This document shows positions 1 through 8,375 of a stretch of 64,000 nt of DNA, in pieces. Made by a program: the position numbers and the translations under genes. The DNA comes from Candidatus Kaiserbacteria bacterium (lineage in GTDB: Bacteria > Patescibacteria > Paceibacteria > UBA9973 > UBA2103): the NCBI GenBank assembly GCA_016182485.1, contig JACPGH010000006.1, positions 114,835 through 178,834 on the forward strand, written 5' to 3'. The notes below the pieces were generated by a model, which saw only the letters and a list, made by a program, of their open reading frames with translations, had not been told where the DNA came from and did not search any database. Position 1 is the first letter of the stretch, and every line of letters begins with the position of its first letter.

Positions 1-468
1 AGACACTGCTGCCGCCCGTTCCGTATCTATTATGTCCAATTCTCTGCCGATGTCCCAATGCGCTTTGGGCTTGAAATCGAAAGTCGGCCGCTCGCCCCAT
101 TTTCGCACAACCACATTGCCCGATTCATCCGGACCTACCGGCGTATCGGGCGAAGGAATGTTTGGAACGGAAAGAAGCAATTTGGTCCATCTTTGCAACA
201 ATTCCTGATACCGCCCTTCAGCCTCGGTCATTCCGATTTTCAAATGCTGCATTGCTTCGATCACCTTCTCTCGCTCGAAACCCTTAAAAGTCTGGATTTC
301 TTGGCTTCTTCGGTTCTGTTCGGCCCGCTTGGCGTCTAATTCTTGGCGTATCTTTTTACGCTCATCGTCCAATTTCAAAAGTTCGTCAAGGTCCACATCA
401 ACCCCTTTCTTCGCGGCGGCGTCTTTCACTACTTCCAGATTCTCCCGTATGAAATGTATGTCGAGCAT
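1..468 (-). CDS. serS: Seryl-tRNA synthetase, N-terminal part (cut by window edge)
   Basis: The minus strand has an open frame from ATG at 468 to the window edge (156 codons, no stop). It begins MLDIHFIRENLEVVKDAA and continues through a basic, heptad-like helical stretch (residues about 30-105) to VPNIPSPDTPVG. This is the known N-terminal layout of bacterial SerRS: a long antiparallel coiled-coil arm that holds the tRNA-Ser variable arm, followed by the start of the class II catalytic core. The catalytic domain lies outside the window. The enzyme charges tRNA-Ser in the cytoplasm. It is divergent from dprA, 22 bp away, with a shared palindromic -10. No Shine-Dalgarno sequence stands out. 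Identity is confident; completeness cannot be judged. Confidence 0.93.
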   Translation of the reverse strand, partial: MLDIHFIRENLEVVKDAAAKKGVDVDLDELLKLDDERKKIRQELDAKRAEQNRRSQEIQTFKGFEREKVIEAMQHLKIGMTEAEGRYQELLQRWTKLLLSVPNIPSPDTPVGPDESGNVVVRKWGERPTFDFKPKAHWDIGRELDIIDTERAAAVS

Positions 469-476
469 TGCCGCCT

Positions 477-484
477 AGTATACT
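477..484. promoter_or_regulatory. Palindromic -10 box shared by serS and dprA
   Basis: AGTATACT at 477-484 is its own reverse complement, so it gives a TATACT -10 hexamer on both strands. On the plus strand the hexamer (479-484) ends 6 nt before the dprA ATG; on the minus strand (482-477) it ends 8 nt before the serS ATG. Both transcripts would start at or very near the start codon. The role is inferred from position and from the same spacing at many other genes in the window. Confidence 0.6.
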
Positions 485-490
485 GCATTC

Positions 491-1372
491 ATGGACGTAC
501 GTGAGCTCAAACGCACAGAGTGGCCCACGCAGCTCCTAGAAATTCCGCAGCCGCCGGAGAAATTATGGCTTCGCGGAACATTACCGCCCGAAGGCACAAA
601 ATATTTGACGGTTGTCGGCAGTCGCGCGATGACGCGCTACGGCGACGAAGCGTGCCGAAAGCTTATAGCTGGTTTGGCTGGTTATCCTGTTTCTATAGTT
701 TCCGGTTTGGCGCTCGGCGTGGATACCTGCGCGCATAAGGCCGCGCTCGGCGCAGGCTTGCACACGCTGGCGGTGCCGGGCTCGGGACTTGACGATTCGA
801 TCCTCTATCCGCGGAGCAATCGGGCATTCGCGAAGGAGATTCTCGCGAAAGGCGGCGGGATGATATCCGAGTACGACCCGCAAACGCCCTCGCATGTGCG
901 CTACTTCCCTGAACGCAACCGGATCATGGTCGGCCTGGCCGATGCGGTGCTCGTCGTTGAGGCGGGCGAGAAGTCCGGCACGCTTATCACTGCGCGCTTG
1001 GCTTCCGAGTACAACCGCGACCTGCTCTGTATCCCGCATCGCATCGGCGACCCGCATTCCTTCGGGCCGCACCTTTTCATCCGGCTCGGCGCGGCGCTCG
1101 TGACCGACCCGATCCATATACTCGAAGCCCTGCATATCACGCCTAGAGAAACCGCCTCTGTCGAAGCGCCGAGCAACCTTGAGGCCGCCGAGCTGGTTGT
1201 CTGGAATATGCTCGCAGAGCCGCAAACGCGCGACGAAATACTGCGCGCTTCGACTTCCCTCGACTTTGCTCGGGATAAATCGCTCGACGCCGGAGAAGTT
1301 TTGACGGCTCTCGTCGCGCTCGAATTGCGCGGCTTGATCAAAGAAGAATTCGGCGCCTGGCGCCGCGCCTAA
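491..1372 (+). CDS. dprA: DNA-processing protein DprA (Smf)
   Basis: A 293-aa protein with the Rossmann-like DprA core: VGSRAMTRYG (residues 42-51), SGLALGVDTCAHKAAL (71-86), the GSGLDD and YPRSN segment (98-110), FPERNRIMVGLADAVLVVEA (139-158) and SGTLITARLASE (162-173). The last 60 residues look like the winged-helix tail found in many family members. DprA protects incoming single-stranded DNA and loads RecA during natural transformation. The N-terminal SAM-like region is very short. A TATACT box 6 nt before ATG and the absence of an SD suggest a leaderless message. The next gene follows after 30 nt on the same strand. Relevance: this window is full of repeated palindromes, one explanation for which is DNA uptake. 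Confidence 0.95.
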   Translation: MDVRELKRTEWPTQLLEIPQPPEKLWLRGTLPPEGTKYLTVVGSRAMTRYGDEACRKLIAGLAGYPVSIVSGLALGVDTCAHKAALGAGLHTLAVPGSGLDDSILYPRSNRAFAKEILAKGGGMISEYDPQTPSHVRYFPERNRIMVGLADAVLVVEAGEKSGTLITARLASEYNRDLLCIPHRIGDPHSFGPHLFIRLGAALVTDPIHILEALHITPRETASVEAPSNLEAAELVVWNMLAEPQTRDEILRASTSLDFARDKSLDAGEVLTALVALELRGLIKEEFGAWRRA

Positions 1373-1382
1373 TAAAGCCAGT

Positions 1383-1397
1383 TTAAGTCTGACTTAA
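1383..1397. repeat. Short palindrome between dprA and the EEP gene
   Basis: TTAAGTC and GACTTAA flank a single T. The centre GTCTGAC is the same as that of the 19-bp palindrome family seen elsewhere in the window (21669, 25602, 36701 and others), but the arms differ. It may be a degenerate member or a chance match. Confidence 0.35.
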
Positions 1398-1402
1398 GCA
1401 AA

Positions 1403-2182
1403 ATGACTATCTATTCCTGGAACATGCTCTTTCGCAACCGCGAGCTGGAACGCGCCTTCGCCTTCATTCGCGACGCGGACTTCGATATTTTCTGCCTGCA
1501 GGAAGTGCCGGACAATTTTCTCACACGACTGCATACGCTCCCATGCCATATTGCGTACCGCATCGATGTGGAGAGGCATTTGCGCAACCGGGTCGAACAT
1601 AATTTTGCCGTCATACTTTCCAAGCACCCCATCGAATCCGGAGGCCGCATACCGTTTCCCGATTACTGGCCGCTCTTGCCCTTGCGCGCGCGTCTTTTTA
1701 TCCGCATCATGCGTCCGCTCGCTTTTTCGGAAATGCGTAACCGCGGCGGCCTGTACGCCGACATTCGCATTCCCGGCAGCGCGGCTCTCGTGCGCATCTT
1801 CAACCTGCATCTTATTCTCATACATCCGACTTGGCGATTGAAGGAATTCGAGACGGCAATGACCGAGCGCGATAAATCCCGACCGACGATCGTCTGCGGC
1901 GATTTCAACACGCTCGAATCGCCGCACATCGCGCCGCTTAACTGGCTAATGGGCGGCACGCTCGGGGACGCCGCGCGCTACAACCGCGAGCGCACGCATA
2001 TTAATCATCGCTTCGTCGAACACGAGCTGACAAATGCTCTCAACGGCTCGATCACGCATCCGCTCTCGCGTTCCCAACTCGACCACATCCTAGTCTCGCA
2101 CGCATTCGCTATCAAATCCGCCGAAGTCCTCCCCGACCGCGTCGGCTCCGATCATCATCCCATCCGGGTCGAGATAACTTAA
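1403..2182 (+). CDS. Endonuclease/exonuclease/phosphatase (EEP) family hydrolase
   Basis: A 259-aa protein with the ordered EEP (DNase I-like) motifs: SWNM at residues 5-8, the metal-binding Glu in CLQEV (E34), FNLHL in the middle, GDFNT near 167-171, QLDHILVS near 225 and the terminal GSDHHP near 249-254. The family cleaves phosphodiester bonds in nucleic acids, lipids or nucleotides with divalent metal; the substrate cannot be read from the sequence. No signal peptide is visible, so it probably acts in the cytoplasm. It starts 30 nt after dprA without an SD or a clear -10, so it is probably co-transcribed with dprA. Confidence 0.85.
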   Translation: MTIYSWNMLFRNRELERAFAFIRDADFDIFCLQEVPDNFLTRLHTLPCHIAYRIDVERHLRNRVEHNFAVILSKHPIESGGRIPFPDYWPLLPLRARLFIRIMRPLAFSEMRNRGGLYADIRIPGSAALVRIFNLHLILIHPTWRLKEFETAMTERDKSRPTIVCGDFNTLESPHIAPLNWLMGGTLGDAARYNRERTHINHRFVEHELTNALNGSITHPLSRSQLDHILVSHAFAIKSAEVLPDRVGSDHHPIRVEIT

Positions 2183-2183
2183 T

Positions 2184-2211
2184 TTGTGATTTCGGAAGTT
2201 TATGGTATCAT
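2184..2211 (+). promoter_or_regulatory. Promoter for the two-TM protein gene
   Basis: TTGTGA (2184-2189), a 16-nt spacer and TATCAT (2206-2211) preceded by TGG, an extended -10. It lies about 90 nt before the ATG at 2301, giving a 5' leader of roughly 80 nt, unlike the leaderless genes of this window. Confidence 0.55.
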
Positions 2212-2300
2212 TGTAGTAGGTGGCTACTGGGGCGTGAGATTGTCTTACGCACTGGAAATAGCCTGATCTTTTGGTCGCCTCGTACAGGGGGAATAAGACG

Positions 2301-3041
2301 ATGGCACGTACCATCCTCGAACGCGCACCGATCCGCATCCCCGACACGCCGGAACTGCTCGGCCAGGAAATGTTCGCGCTTGCGAAGGAAGCGCACTCGG
2401 TGCTCGGCTACGCTGGCCTCATGACGGCCGACGGCGTCGTGCAGACGCTCCGACGCCAGTGTCTCGCCACGGCCGCCGAGGCGCTCGAGTCGCTCGGCAT
2501 CGAGCCGTTCACAATCGAGTCCGTCGAGGCCTACAAGAAGGAAGAGCGCGAGCGCGTCATCGCCGAGGAGATCGCCAAGATCGATCCCGGGGTCCTGCGA
2601 CGTCGCGCGAGGGCCGGGCACATCGCCCTCTCCGGCTGCGTCGCCGCTGCACTCGGCAGTTTCAGTCTGTTGCTGTTCGGCAACACGATCTCAGTCGGAT
2701 TCCTCGTCGGCGGGATCGTGACGGCTGCGTGTTCCGGCTGGTTCTGGACCGTGTTCGGCTTTAACTACGCCGTGGCTGTCGCGCGGGCGGAGAGCTGGAG
2801 CTGGGTCAGCCGTCCGATAGACATGTACAACAACCCGCAGGTTCCGACGGCAGCCGTGCGGACGGCCATCGCGCTCAAGAAGCTCCTGCCAGAGTGCGTG
2901 GTCGAGATCGAAAGCCTCGAACACATGATGAACCGCGCCGGCGACCCGTTCCTGCGCATCGGCTTTCCAATGCCGGTCGAAGACAAGCTCTACATCCACA
3001 TCGTTTGGGGCGAGCCGAACTACTCGGCGAAGTTCGAGTAA
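2301..3041 (+). CDS. Two-TM protein of unknown function, SD-led cassette
   Basis: A 246-aa protein. The ATG at 2301 is chosen because a G-rich SD (2287-2291) precedes it at good spacing; an in-frame upstream start at 2271 has none. Residues about 110-165 hold two adjacent hydrophobic segments with a short turn, flanked by soluble, acidic helical regions, so it should be a membrane hairpin protein with both ends on one side. No family is recognised. Codon use is strongly C/G-ending (GTC, CTC, ATC, GAG). It has its own promoter and terminator, as do several other genes here, so it behaves as an independent cassette. Confidence 0.7.
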   Translation: MARTILERAPIRIPDTPELLGQEMFALAKEAHSVLGYAGLMTADGVVQTLRRQCLATAAEALESLGIEPFTIESVEAYKKEERERVIAEEIAKIDPGVLRRRARAGHIALSGCVAAALGSFSLLLFGNTISVGFLVGGIVTAACSGWFWTVFGFNYAVAVARAESWSWVSRPIDMYNNPQVPTAAVRTAIALKKLLPECVVEIESLEHMMNRAGDPFLRIGFPMPVEDKLYIHIVWGEPNYSAKFE

Positions 3042-3063
3042 TGAACGACCCCCCGAACGATTC

Positions 3064-3100
3064 AACGGGCCCGCGCCTCGCGCGGGCCCGTTCACTTTTT
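3064..3100 (+). terminator. Rho-independent terminator after the two-TM gene
   Basis: A GC-rich stem (arms at 3064-3075 and 3081-3092, starting AACGGGCCCG) with a small loop is followed by CACTTTTT. It ends the transcript 23 nt after the stop codon at 3041. Confidence 0.85.
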
Positions 3101-3123
3101 GAATGTTAATCCCTTCTTCGCAC

Positions 3124-3152
3124 TTGACCATATATAGGTATCCGCGGTATGT
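3124..3152 (+). promoter_or_regulatory. Candidate topA promoter
   Basis: TTGACC (3124-3129), a 17-nt spacer and GTATGT (3147-3152). Transcription from it would start near 3160, downstream of a possible GTG start at 3153 and upstream of the ATG at 3171, which supports the ATG. Confidence 0.45.
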
Positions 3153-3170
3153 GTGAACACATACATTTAT

Positions 3171-5606
3171 ATGGGTAAACGACTTCTCATTGTCGAGTCG
3201 CCTACGAAGGCGCGCACTATCGGGCACTACCTCGAAGGCAATTACGAGGTGGTGGCCTCGGTCGGCCACATCCGTGATTTGCCGAAAAGCAATAAGGACG
3301 CCGTCGATATCGAAGGCGGCTTCGTGCCGCGTTACGTCGTATCCGCTGAGAAGCGCGAGGTCATCGAGAGGATACGACGCGCTGCTGAGAAAGCTGAGGG
3401 GATCTATCTTGCGACTGACCCCGATCGGGAAGGAGAGGCCATCGCCTGGCACATCGCCCAAATCCTGAAAGAGGATTCGGGAAGCACGAAGCACGCGGCA
3501 CGAAGCACGAAACCAATAAAGCGAGTAGTGTACTACGAGGTGACAAAGGAGGCGGTAAATGAGGCGCTCGCTCATCCGCGCGACATAGACCAAAATCTGC
3601 GGAAAGCGCAGGAGGCTCGGCGGGTGCTCGACCGCATCGTCGGCTACGATCTTTCCGGCCTGATCTGGAAGAAAGTGCGCTACGGCCTATCCGCGGGACG
3701 CGTACAGTCGCCGGCGCTGCGCATCCTCGCCGAGCGCGAGCGGGAAATCAAGGCTTTCATACCCGAGACGTATTTCGTACTGTCTGCCCTTTTCTCGACA
3801 AAAAATGGCGGGAAATTAGCGACAACTTGCACCGAAGAACCGAGGACAAAAGAAGAAGCCGATCGAATCGTACAAGAGGGCAGAACCGCCTCGTGGAGCG
3901 TCGCGGACACGAAAGAAAAAGCCGAGGAGCGGAATCCGCGGCCTCCTTTCACGACCTCCACGCTCCAGCAGACGGCTTCGACGCGCCTCGGCTTCGCGCC
4001 CTCGCGTACGATGCGCGCCGCGCAGAAACTCTACGAAGCCGGACATATCACGTATATGCGTACCGACTCGGTGAATCTGGCGCAAGACGCGGTCGCGAGG
4101 ATGGCCGGCGTTATCGAGAAGCAATTCGGCAAGGAATACTTACACGTGCGCGCGTATAAGACGACGAGCAAGAACGCCCAGGAAGCGCATGAGGCCATCC
4201 GGCCGACCGACCCGGATAAATCGAGTGCGGGCGCCACGCCCGATGAAGTCGCGCTCTATAAGCTGATCCGCGCGCGCGCGCTCGCCTCGCAGATGAGCGC
4301 GGCGCGGCTTCTGCGCACGACAGTCGCGGCAAAAGCTAACGTAGACATTCCTCTGTTCACCGCGAGCGGCGCGCGCACGCTCTTCCCGGGTTGGCTCGCC
4401 CTTGATACTGCGGCGAAGGGAGAGGATGTCGAATTGCCGAAGCTCTCCGTCGGGGAATCCCTTGACCTGCTCTCGCTCAGCGGGCAGGAGAAGCAGACCG
4501 AGCCGCCGAACCGTTATACCGAAGCGGGCCTCATCCGGGAGCTCGAGAAACGCGGCATCGGCCGGCCGTCCACCTATGCCTCGATAATGAAAACGATCGT
4601 AGACCGCGGATACGTCGAGAAGAACGGCCGCACGCTCGTGCCGACTGCGACCGGTATGGTGGTCTCCGGCTGGCTCGAAGAGCACTTTCCGACGTACGTG
4701 AGCGACACGTTCACCGCCGAGATGGAAGAAGAGCTCGACGAGATAGCGCGCGGCGAACGCGGGTATACCGAGACTCTCGCCGCGTTCTACGCTCCCTTTG
4801 AAAAGGCGATCCGCGCGAAAGACAAACTTCCGAAGGCCACGTCGCTCGGCGACGTTCCGCCCGAATTCCCGTGCCCGGTCTGCGGCGGGCCGATGGAATA
4901 CAAACTCGGACGCGGCGGCGTCTTTATGAGTTGCAAGAAATATCCGAAATGTCTTGGCGCGCGGACCGAAAATGGGGCGGAATTGAAAGGCGATGAGCCG
5001 CTCGGCAATGACCCCAAGACCGGCGCGCCGATCTATGTGAAGACAGGCAGATTCGGACCGTACGTAGAGATGCTGTGGCCCTCCGGAGCTTCAGCGGAGG
5101 GGGCGCAAGGTAATGAACAACCCCACTCCGCCAAGGCTCCGCGGGGTGGCGGCAAACGTGGCAGACCACGAATAGCCGCCAAACGAGTCAGCCTGCCGCC
5201 AGGTACCGACGTCGCGCAGGTCTCTCTCGCAGACGCGCTCAAGTATCTCTCTCTCCCCCGCGAACTGGGCATACATCCATCGACCGGCAAACCGGTCACG
5301 GCATCCGTCGGCCGATTCGGACCGTATGTCGGATCGGACGGCGAATTTCGCTCGATCAAAATCGGGGATCCGTATACGATCTCTCTAGACGAGGCGCTCA
5401 CGCTCTTGGCTCAGCCCAAACGGCAATCCCGCGGCGTCGCGATCGTTCGCGAGCTCGGGAAACACCCGAAAAGCGGCAAGACCGTTACTCTCTATAAATC
5501 CAAACAGGGATATTTCCTGAAGAAGGGATTACGCCGCATTTATCTGCCCGAGTCGGTGCCGGTAGACTCGCTTACGAGCGCCGAAGCCGCCGAATACCTC
5601 AAATAA
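3171..5606 (+). CDS. topA: DNA topoisomerase I (type IA)
   Basis: An 811-aa enzyme that relaxes negative supercoils through a 5' phosphotyrosine. MGKRLLIVESPTKA opens the Toprim domain, and the catalytic tyrosine is Y295 in HITYMRTDSV. One zinc finger starts at C568 (CPVCGG ... SCKKYPKC), followed by glycine-rich TopA repeats (GRFGPYV twice). The in-frame GTG 18 nt upstream overlaps the putative -10, so ATG 3171 is preferred. Two segments look inserted. One is a run of the direct repeat GCACGAA at 3481-3512 (protein GSTKHAARSTKP). The other is a pair of hairpin-forming stretches at 5079-5153 (protein about SGASAEG to RGGGKRG) between the zinc finger and the repeats. Confidence 0.96.
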   Translation: MGKRLLIVESPTKARTIGHYLEGNYEVVASVGHIRDLPKSNKDAVDIEGGFVPRYVVSAEKREVIERIRRAAEKAEGIYLATDPDREGEAIAWHIAQILKEDSGSTKHAARSTKPIKRVVYYEVTKEAVNEALAHPRDIDQNLRKAQEARRVLDRIVGYDLSGLIWKKVRYGLSAGRVQSPALRILAEREREIKAFIPETYFVLSALFSTKNGGKLATTCTEEPRTKEEADRIVQEGRTASWSVADTKEKAEERNPRPPFTTSTLQQTASTRLGFAPSRTMRAAQKLYEAGHITYMRTDSVNLAQDAVARMAGVIEKQFGKEYLHVRAYKTTSKNAQEAHEAIRPTDPDKSSAGATPDEVALYKLIRARALASQMSAARLLRTTVAAKANVDIPLFTASGARTLFPGWLALDTAAKGEDVELPKLSVGESLDLLSLSGQEKQTEPPNRYTEAGLIRELEKRGIGRPSTYASIMKTIVDRGYVEKNGRTLVPTATGMVVSGWLEEHFPTYVSDTFTAEMEEELDEIARGERGYTETLAAFYAPFEKAIRAKDKLPKATSLGDVPPEFPCPVCGGPMEYKLGRGGVFMSCKKYPKCLGARTENGAELKGDEPLGNDPKTGAPIYVKTGRFGPYVEMLWPSGASAEGAQGNEQPHSAKAPRGGGKRGRPRIAAKRVSLPPGTDVAQVSLADALKYLSLPRELGIHPSTGKPVTASVGRFGPYVGSDGEFRSIKIGDPYTISLDEALTLLAQPKRQSRGVAIVRELGKHPKSGKTVTLYKSKQGYFLKKGLRRIYLPESVPVDSLTSAEAAEYLK
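3481..3512. repeat. In-frame GCACGAA direct repeats inside topA
   Basis: Three imperfect copies of (A)GCACGAA in 32 nt, coding for a polar linker between two conserved topoisomerase blocks. This looks like a tolerated insertion, since the flanking residues are ordinary TopA sequence. Confidence 0.5.
5079..5153. repeat. Two hairpin-forming segments inside topA
   Basis: CCCTCCG (5079-5085) pairs with CGGAGGG (5095-5101). A second inverted pair, ACCCC with GGGGT enclosing CCGC/GCGG-type pairs, follows at about 5118-5150. They code for a low-complexity Gly/Ala/Lys-rich linker between the TopA zinc finger and the C-terminal repeats, so they are probably inserted. Confidence 0.45.
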
Positions 5607-5617
5607 GACCGCCGGTG

Positions 5618-5623
5618 TATAGT
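5618..5623 (+). promoter_or_regulatory. -10 box of the RelA/SpoT gene
   Basis: TATAGT ends 8 nt before the ATG at 5632, and no SD is present. It fits the leaderless pattern seen at dprA and many other genes. Confidence 0.5.
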
Positions 5624-5631
5624 ATCTGTCT

Positions 5632-7212
5632 ATGACTACCGTCAAAGAAATCCTTGACGCGATGTCAAACCCTTCCGACGAGGACAAGGCGCTCGTCGAG
5701 AAGGCGTACGAATATTCTAAAAAGGCGCACGACGGGCAGGAGCGCTACTCCGGCGAGCCGTATTTTATCCACCCCGCAGGCGCGGCCAAGGCGCTCGCCG
5801 AATACGACATGGACGCCGTCTCCATAGCGGCGGGACTCCTCCATGACGCGGTAGAGGACGGACGAGCCACGCGGGAGGATATCGAGAAGGAGTTCGGGAA
5901 GGAGGTGCTCTTCATCGTCGACGGAGTCACCAAGCTCGGCAAGCACCGCTATCACGGAGCCGAGCGGCACGCGGAGAGCCTGCGGCGGCTCCTAGTCGCC
6001 ACGGCAAGCGACATTCGAGTGCTTATCGTGAAGCTCGCTGATCGCTACCACAATATGCGCACCCTGGACCACGTGCCGGAGCCGAAGCGCAGACGCATCG
6101 CGCTCGAAACGCTCGAGATATACGCGCCGATCGCGGACCGCCTCGGCATGGGAAAGATGCGAAGCGGCTTGGAAGACCTCGCTTTCCCCTACGTCGACCC
6201 GGACGCCGCGCACCACACCGCCGAACTGCGCAAGCTGAAGACGAAGGAAACTGAGGTGAGTCTCACCAATGTGCAAAAGGAGCTGAAGCACGAGCTAGCC
6301 AAAAAAGGGATTACGACGTTCCGAAGCGATATCCGCATGAAGGGCCTCTGGAGCCTGCACAAGAAGCTGAGGCGCAAGCAGGATGACATCAACCAGATCC
6401 ACGACATCGCCGCGCTGCGTATTATCGTCCCATCGATCGAGGACTGCTATTCGACCCTGGGCATCGTGCATTCTCTCTACCGGCCCTTGCCTGGCGAATT
6501 CAAGGATTACATCGCGTTCCCGAAGCCGAACGGCTACCAATCGCTGCACACCACGGTAGTAACGCATGACGCGGGAATTGTAGAGATACAGATCCGTTCC
6601 GAGGCGATGCATCGCGAAGCGGAATTCGGCATTGCGTCGCACATGTCCTACAAACAGCTCGGTAAGGGCGTGGAGAAGCTCGACAAGCAGGCCCAAAAAA
6701 GCATGTTCTCCGCCCTCTCTTTGTCATGGATACGCTCATTCATCCCCTCTCTGATGAAAGTTTCGAAAAAGGAGGGAGGCGAGACGCACGGGCCCGTGAA
6801 GATCCCGAACTGGCTCGAAGAGCTCGCCGCGGCGCACAACGAGGTGGCTAACTCCAAGGAATTCGTGGAGGGTCTTAAGGAGGACTTCTTCTCGCATCGC
6901 GTGTTCGTCTTCACTCCGAAGGGCGACGTGATAGACCTGCCGGTCGCCTCAACGCCGATCGATTTCGCCTACGCGATACACAGCGACCTCGGCAACCATC
7001 TCTCGGGCGCGAAGGTGAACGGCAAGCTCGTTTCCTTCGAAAGCACGCTCGGCAACGGAGATGTCGTAGAGATTATCCGGAAAGATTCCGCGCGGCCGAC
7101 CAAAAAATGGCTCGAGATCGCCCGCACATCGCTCGCGCGCCGCCATATCCGCACCGCTCTCGGCATGGGAGAAAACGAAAAATCTCCCTCCCGCAAGAAT
7201 TTCAAAAAATAA
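5632..7212 (+). CDS. RelA/SpoT-type (p)ppGpp synthetase/hydrolase, short form
   Basis: A 526-aa stringent-response enzyme. An HD hydrolase domain (HD of HDAVED at 71-72) spans about residues 20-180. The synthetase domain is at about 230-345 with FKDYIAFPKPNGYQSLHTTV, and a TGS domain lies at about 423-485 (FVFTPKGDVIDLP). The helical, zinc-finger and ACT regulatory domains of long Rel proteins (usually 700 aa or more) are absent, so ribosome sensing may differ. Motifs of both activities look intact. A TATAGT box (5618-5623) sits 8 nt before ATG. It is convergent with parB, 3 nt apart. Confidence 0.93.
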   Translation: MTTVKEILDAMSNPSDEDKALVEKAYEYSKKAHDGQERYSGEPYFIHPAGAAKALAEYDMDAVSIAAGLLHDAVEDGRATREDIEKEFGKEVLFIVDGVTKLGKHRYHGAERHAESLRRLLVATASDIRVLIVKLADRYHNMRTLDHVPEPKRRRIALETLEIYAPIADRLGMGKMRSGLEDLAFPYVDPDAAHHTAELRKLKTKETEVSLTNVQKELKHELAKKGITTFRSDIRMKGLWSLHKKLRRKQDDINQIHDIAALRIIVPSIEDCYSTLGIVHSLYRPLPGEFKDYIAFPKPNGYQSLHTTVVTHDAGIVEIQIRSEAMHREAEFGIASHMSYKQLGKGVEKLDKQAQKSMFSALSLSWIRSFIPSLMKVSKKEGGETHGPVKIPNWLEELAAAHNEVANSKEFVEGLKEDFFSHRVFVFTPKGDVIDLPVASTPIDFAYAIHSDLGNHLSGAKVNGKLVSFESTLGNGDVVEIIRKDSARPTKKWLEIARTSLARRHIRTALGMGENEKSPSRKNFKK

Positions 7213-7215
7213 TTT

Positions 7216-8223
7216 TCAGACCGAAAAATTGCTGACGGAGTAAAGCTCGTCGTCGGTCGGTTCTTCGGGCGCGGCGCGAGCGATCGGATCGTCGAGCTGC
7301 GTAGTGTTGGGATGCACGGGAAATTCGGCCGCAGAATGCCCCTCCCCTTCTGTCTGCTGACCTTCGGCGAGAAGCCGTTGCGTAGTCAACGATTCAACTA
7401 GGAACGTAAGGTCTTCGGGCGAGAAGAAGTCGATCAGGAGACGTCCGCCCTCGGCGTTAGTCTCGATGATGACGCGCGTGCCGAGCGTATCGGTCAATGA
7501 TTTCTCTAGCTCGACCAGCTCGGGCGTCTTGCGGTGATACTTGCGCACGCGCTCCTGCGCAATAGATCGCGCGATGCGCTCGGCGGCGCGCACCGAAAGC
7601 CGCTTGAGAGTGATCTCCTTGAAAAGCGTCTCGCGCTGTTCGGGCCGCTCATTGAGCGCGAGCAGGGTGCGCGCGTGGCCCTCGGAAATCTCCTTATCTA
7701 CCACGGCCTGCTGCATGTGCTCCGGCAGAGACAGGAGGCGCAAGCTGTTCGAGATGAATTCACGGCTTCGGCCTATCTTGGACGCGGCCTCGCCATGCGT
7801 GATCCCGAATTCGTCGATCAGTTTCTGGAGCGCTCTCGCCCGGTCGATAGCATTCAGATCCTCCCGCTGGAGGTTTTCTATGATGGCGAGCTCTAGCTTA
7901 GTGAGATTGCTTTCTCCGTGACGAATTACGGCTGGCACTTGGGTCAACCCGGCTAGCTTGCTCGCCCGTAGACGCCGCTCCCCGGCGATAAGCTCGTACT
8001 CGCTCTCGAGGCCGCCGCCGGGCTTCTCCACATCTTTCCTGCTCACTACCAACGGCTGAAGCACGCCATACTGCCGAATGCTCTCTGCGAGCGAAGCGAG
8101 ACCCGCCTCGCTGAATTCGCGGCGCGGCTGGTAGGGATTAGGCTTGATGCGCTCCACATCAATCCAAAAAATGGAGTCGTATTTGGTCGGCACGTAGCGG
8201 GCATCGTCCTGCATCACATGCAT
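7216..8223 (-). CDS. parB: ParB/Spo0J-like chromosome partition protein
   Basis: A 335-aa protein with the ParB N-terminal CTPase domain: IKPNPYQPRREF (residues 26-37), YGVLQPLVV (52-60) and the arginine patch GERRLRAS (81-88). A helix-turn-helix parS-binding domain follows (about 120-230) and then an acidic tail. The frame is open upstream to 8448 but would run through tRNA-Leu, so ATG 8223 (MHVMQDD) or 8214 is the real start. ParB loads SMC on DNA near the origin; an unusual SMC is encoded at 36.8-39 kb. No parA neighbour is present and no parS consensus was identified. Confidence 0.92.
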   Translation of the reverse strand: MHVMQDDARYVPTKYDSIFWIDVERIKPNPYQPRREFSEAGLASLAESIRQYGVLQPLVVSRKDVEKPGGGLESEYELIAGERRLRASKLAGLTQVPAVIRHGESNLTKLELAIIENLQREDLNAIDRARALQKLIDEFGITHGEAASKIGRSREFISNSLRLLSLPEHMQQAVVDKEISEGHARTLLALNERPEQRETLFKEITLKRLSVRAAERIARSIAQERVRKYHRKTPELVELEKSLTDTLGTRVIIETNAEGGRLLIDFFSPEDLTFLVESLTTQRLLAEGQQTEGEGHSAAEFPVHPNTTQLDDPIARAAPEEPTDDELYSVSNFSV

Positions 8224-8239
8224 TTTAACATGATGAAAA

Positions 8240-8268
8240 TTGGAGGGCGAGATGGTAGTGTACATACT
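8240..8268 (+). promoter_or_regulatory. Promoter of tRNA-Leu
   Basis: TTGGAG (8240-8245), a 17-nt spacer and CATACT (8263-8268). Transcription would begin just before the tRNA 5' end at 8282. It lies back to back with the start of parB. Confidence 0.6.
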
Positions 8269-8281
8269 GACCGTACAAAAC

Positions 8282-8366
8282 GCTGGAGTGGCGGAATTGG
8301 TATACGCGCACGACTCAAAATCGTGTCCCGCAAGGGTTGTGGGTTCGACTCCCACCTCCAGCACCA
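8282..8366 (+). tRNA. tRNA-Leu, anticodon CAA
   Basis: The acceptor arms GCTGGAG (8282-8288) and CTCCAGC (8356-8362) pair fully, with A73 and an encoded CCA (8364-8366). The anticodon loop CTCAAAA gives CAA (Leu, codon UUG). There is a long variable arm, as expected for a type II tRNA, and a perfect T arm with loop TTCGACT. It appears complete and functional. Confidence 0.96.
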
Positions 8367-8375
8367 GCGTTTTGT

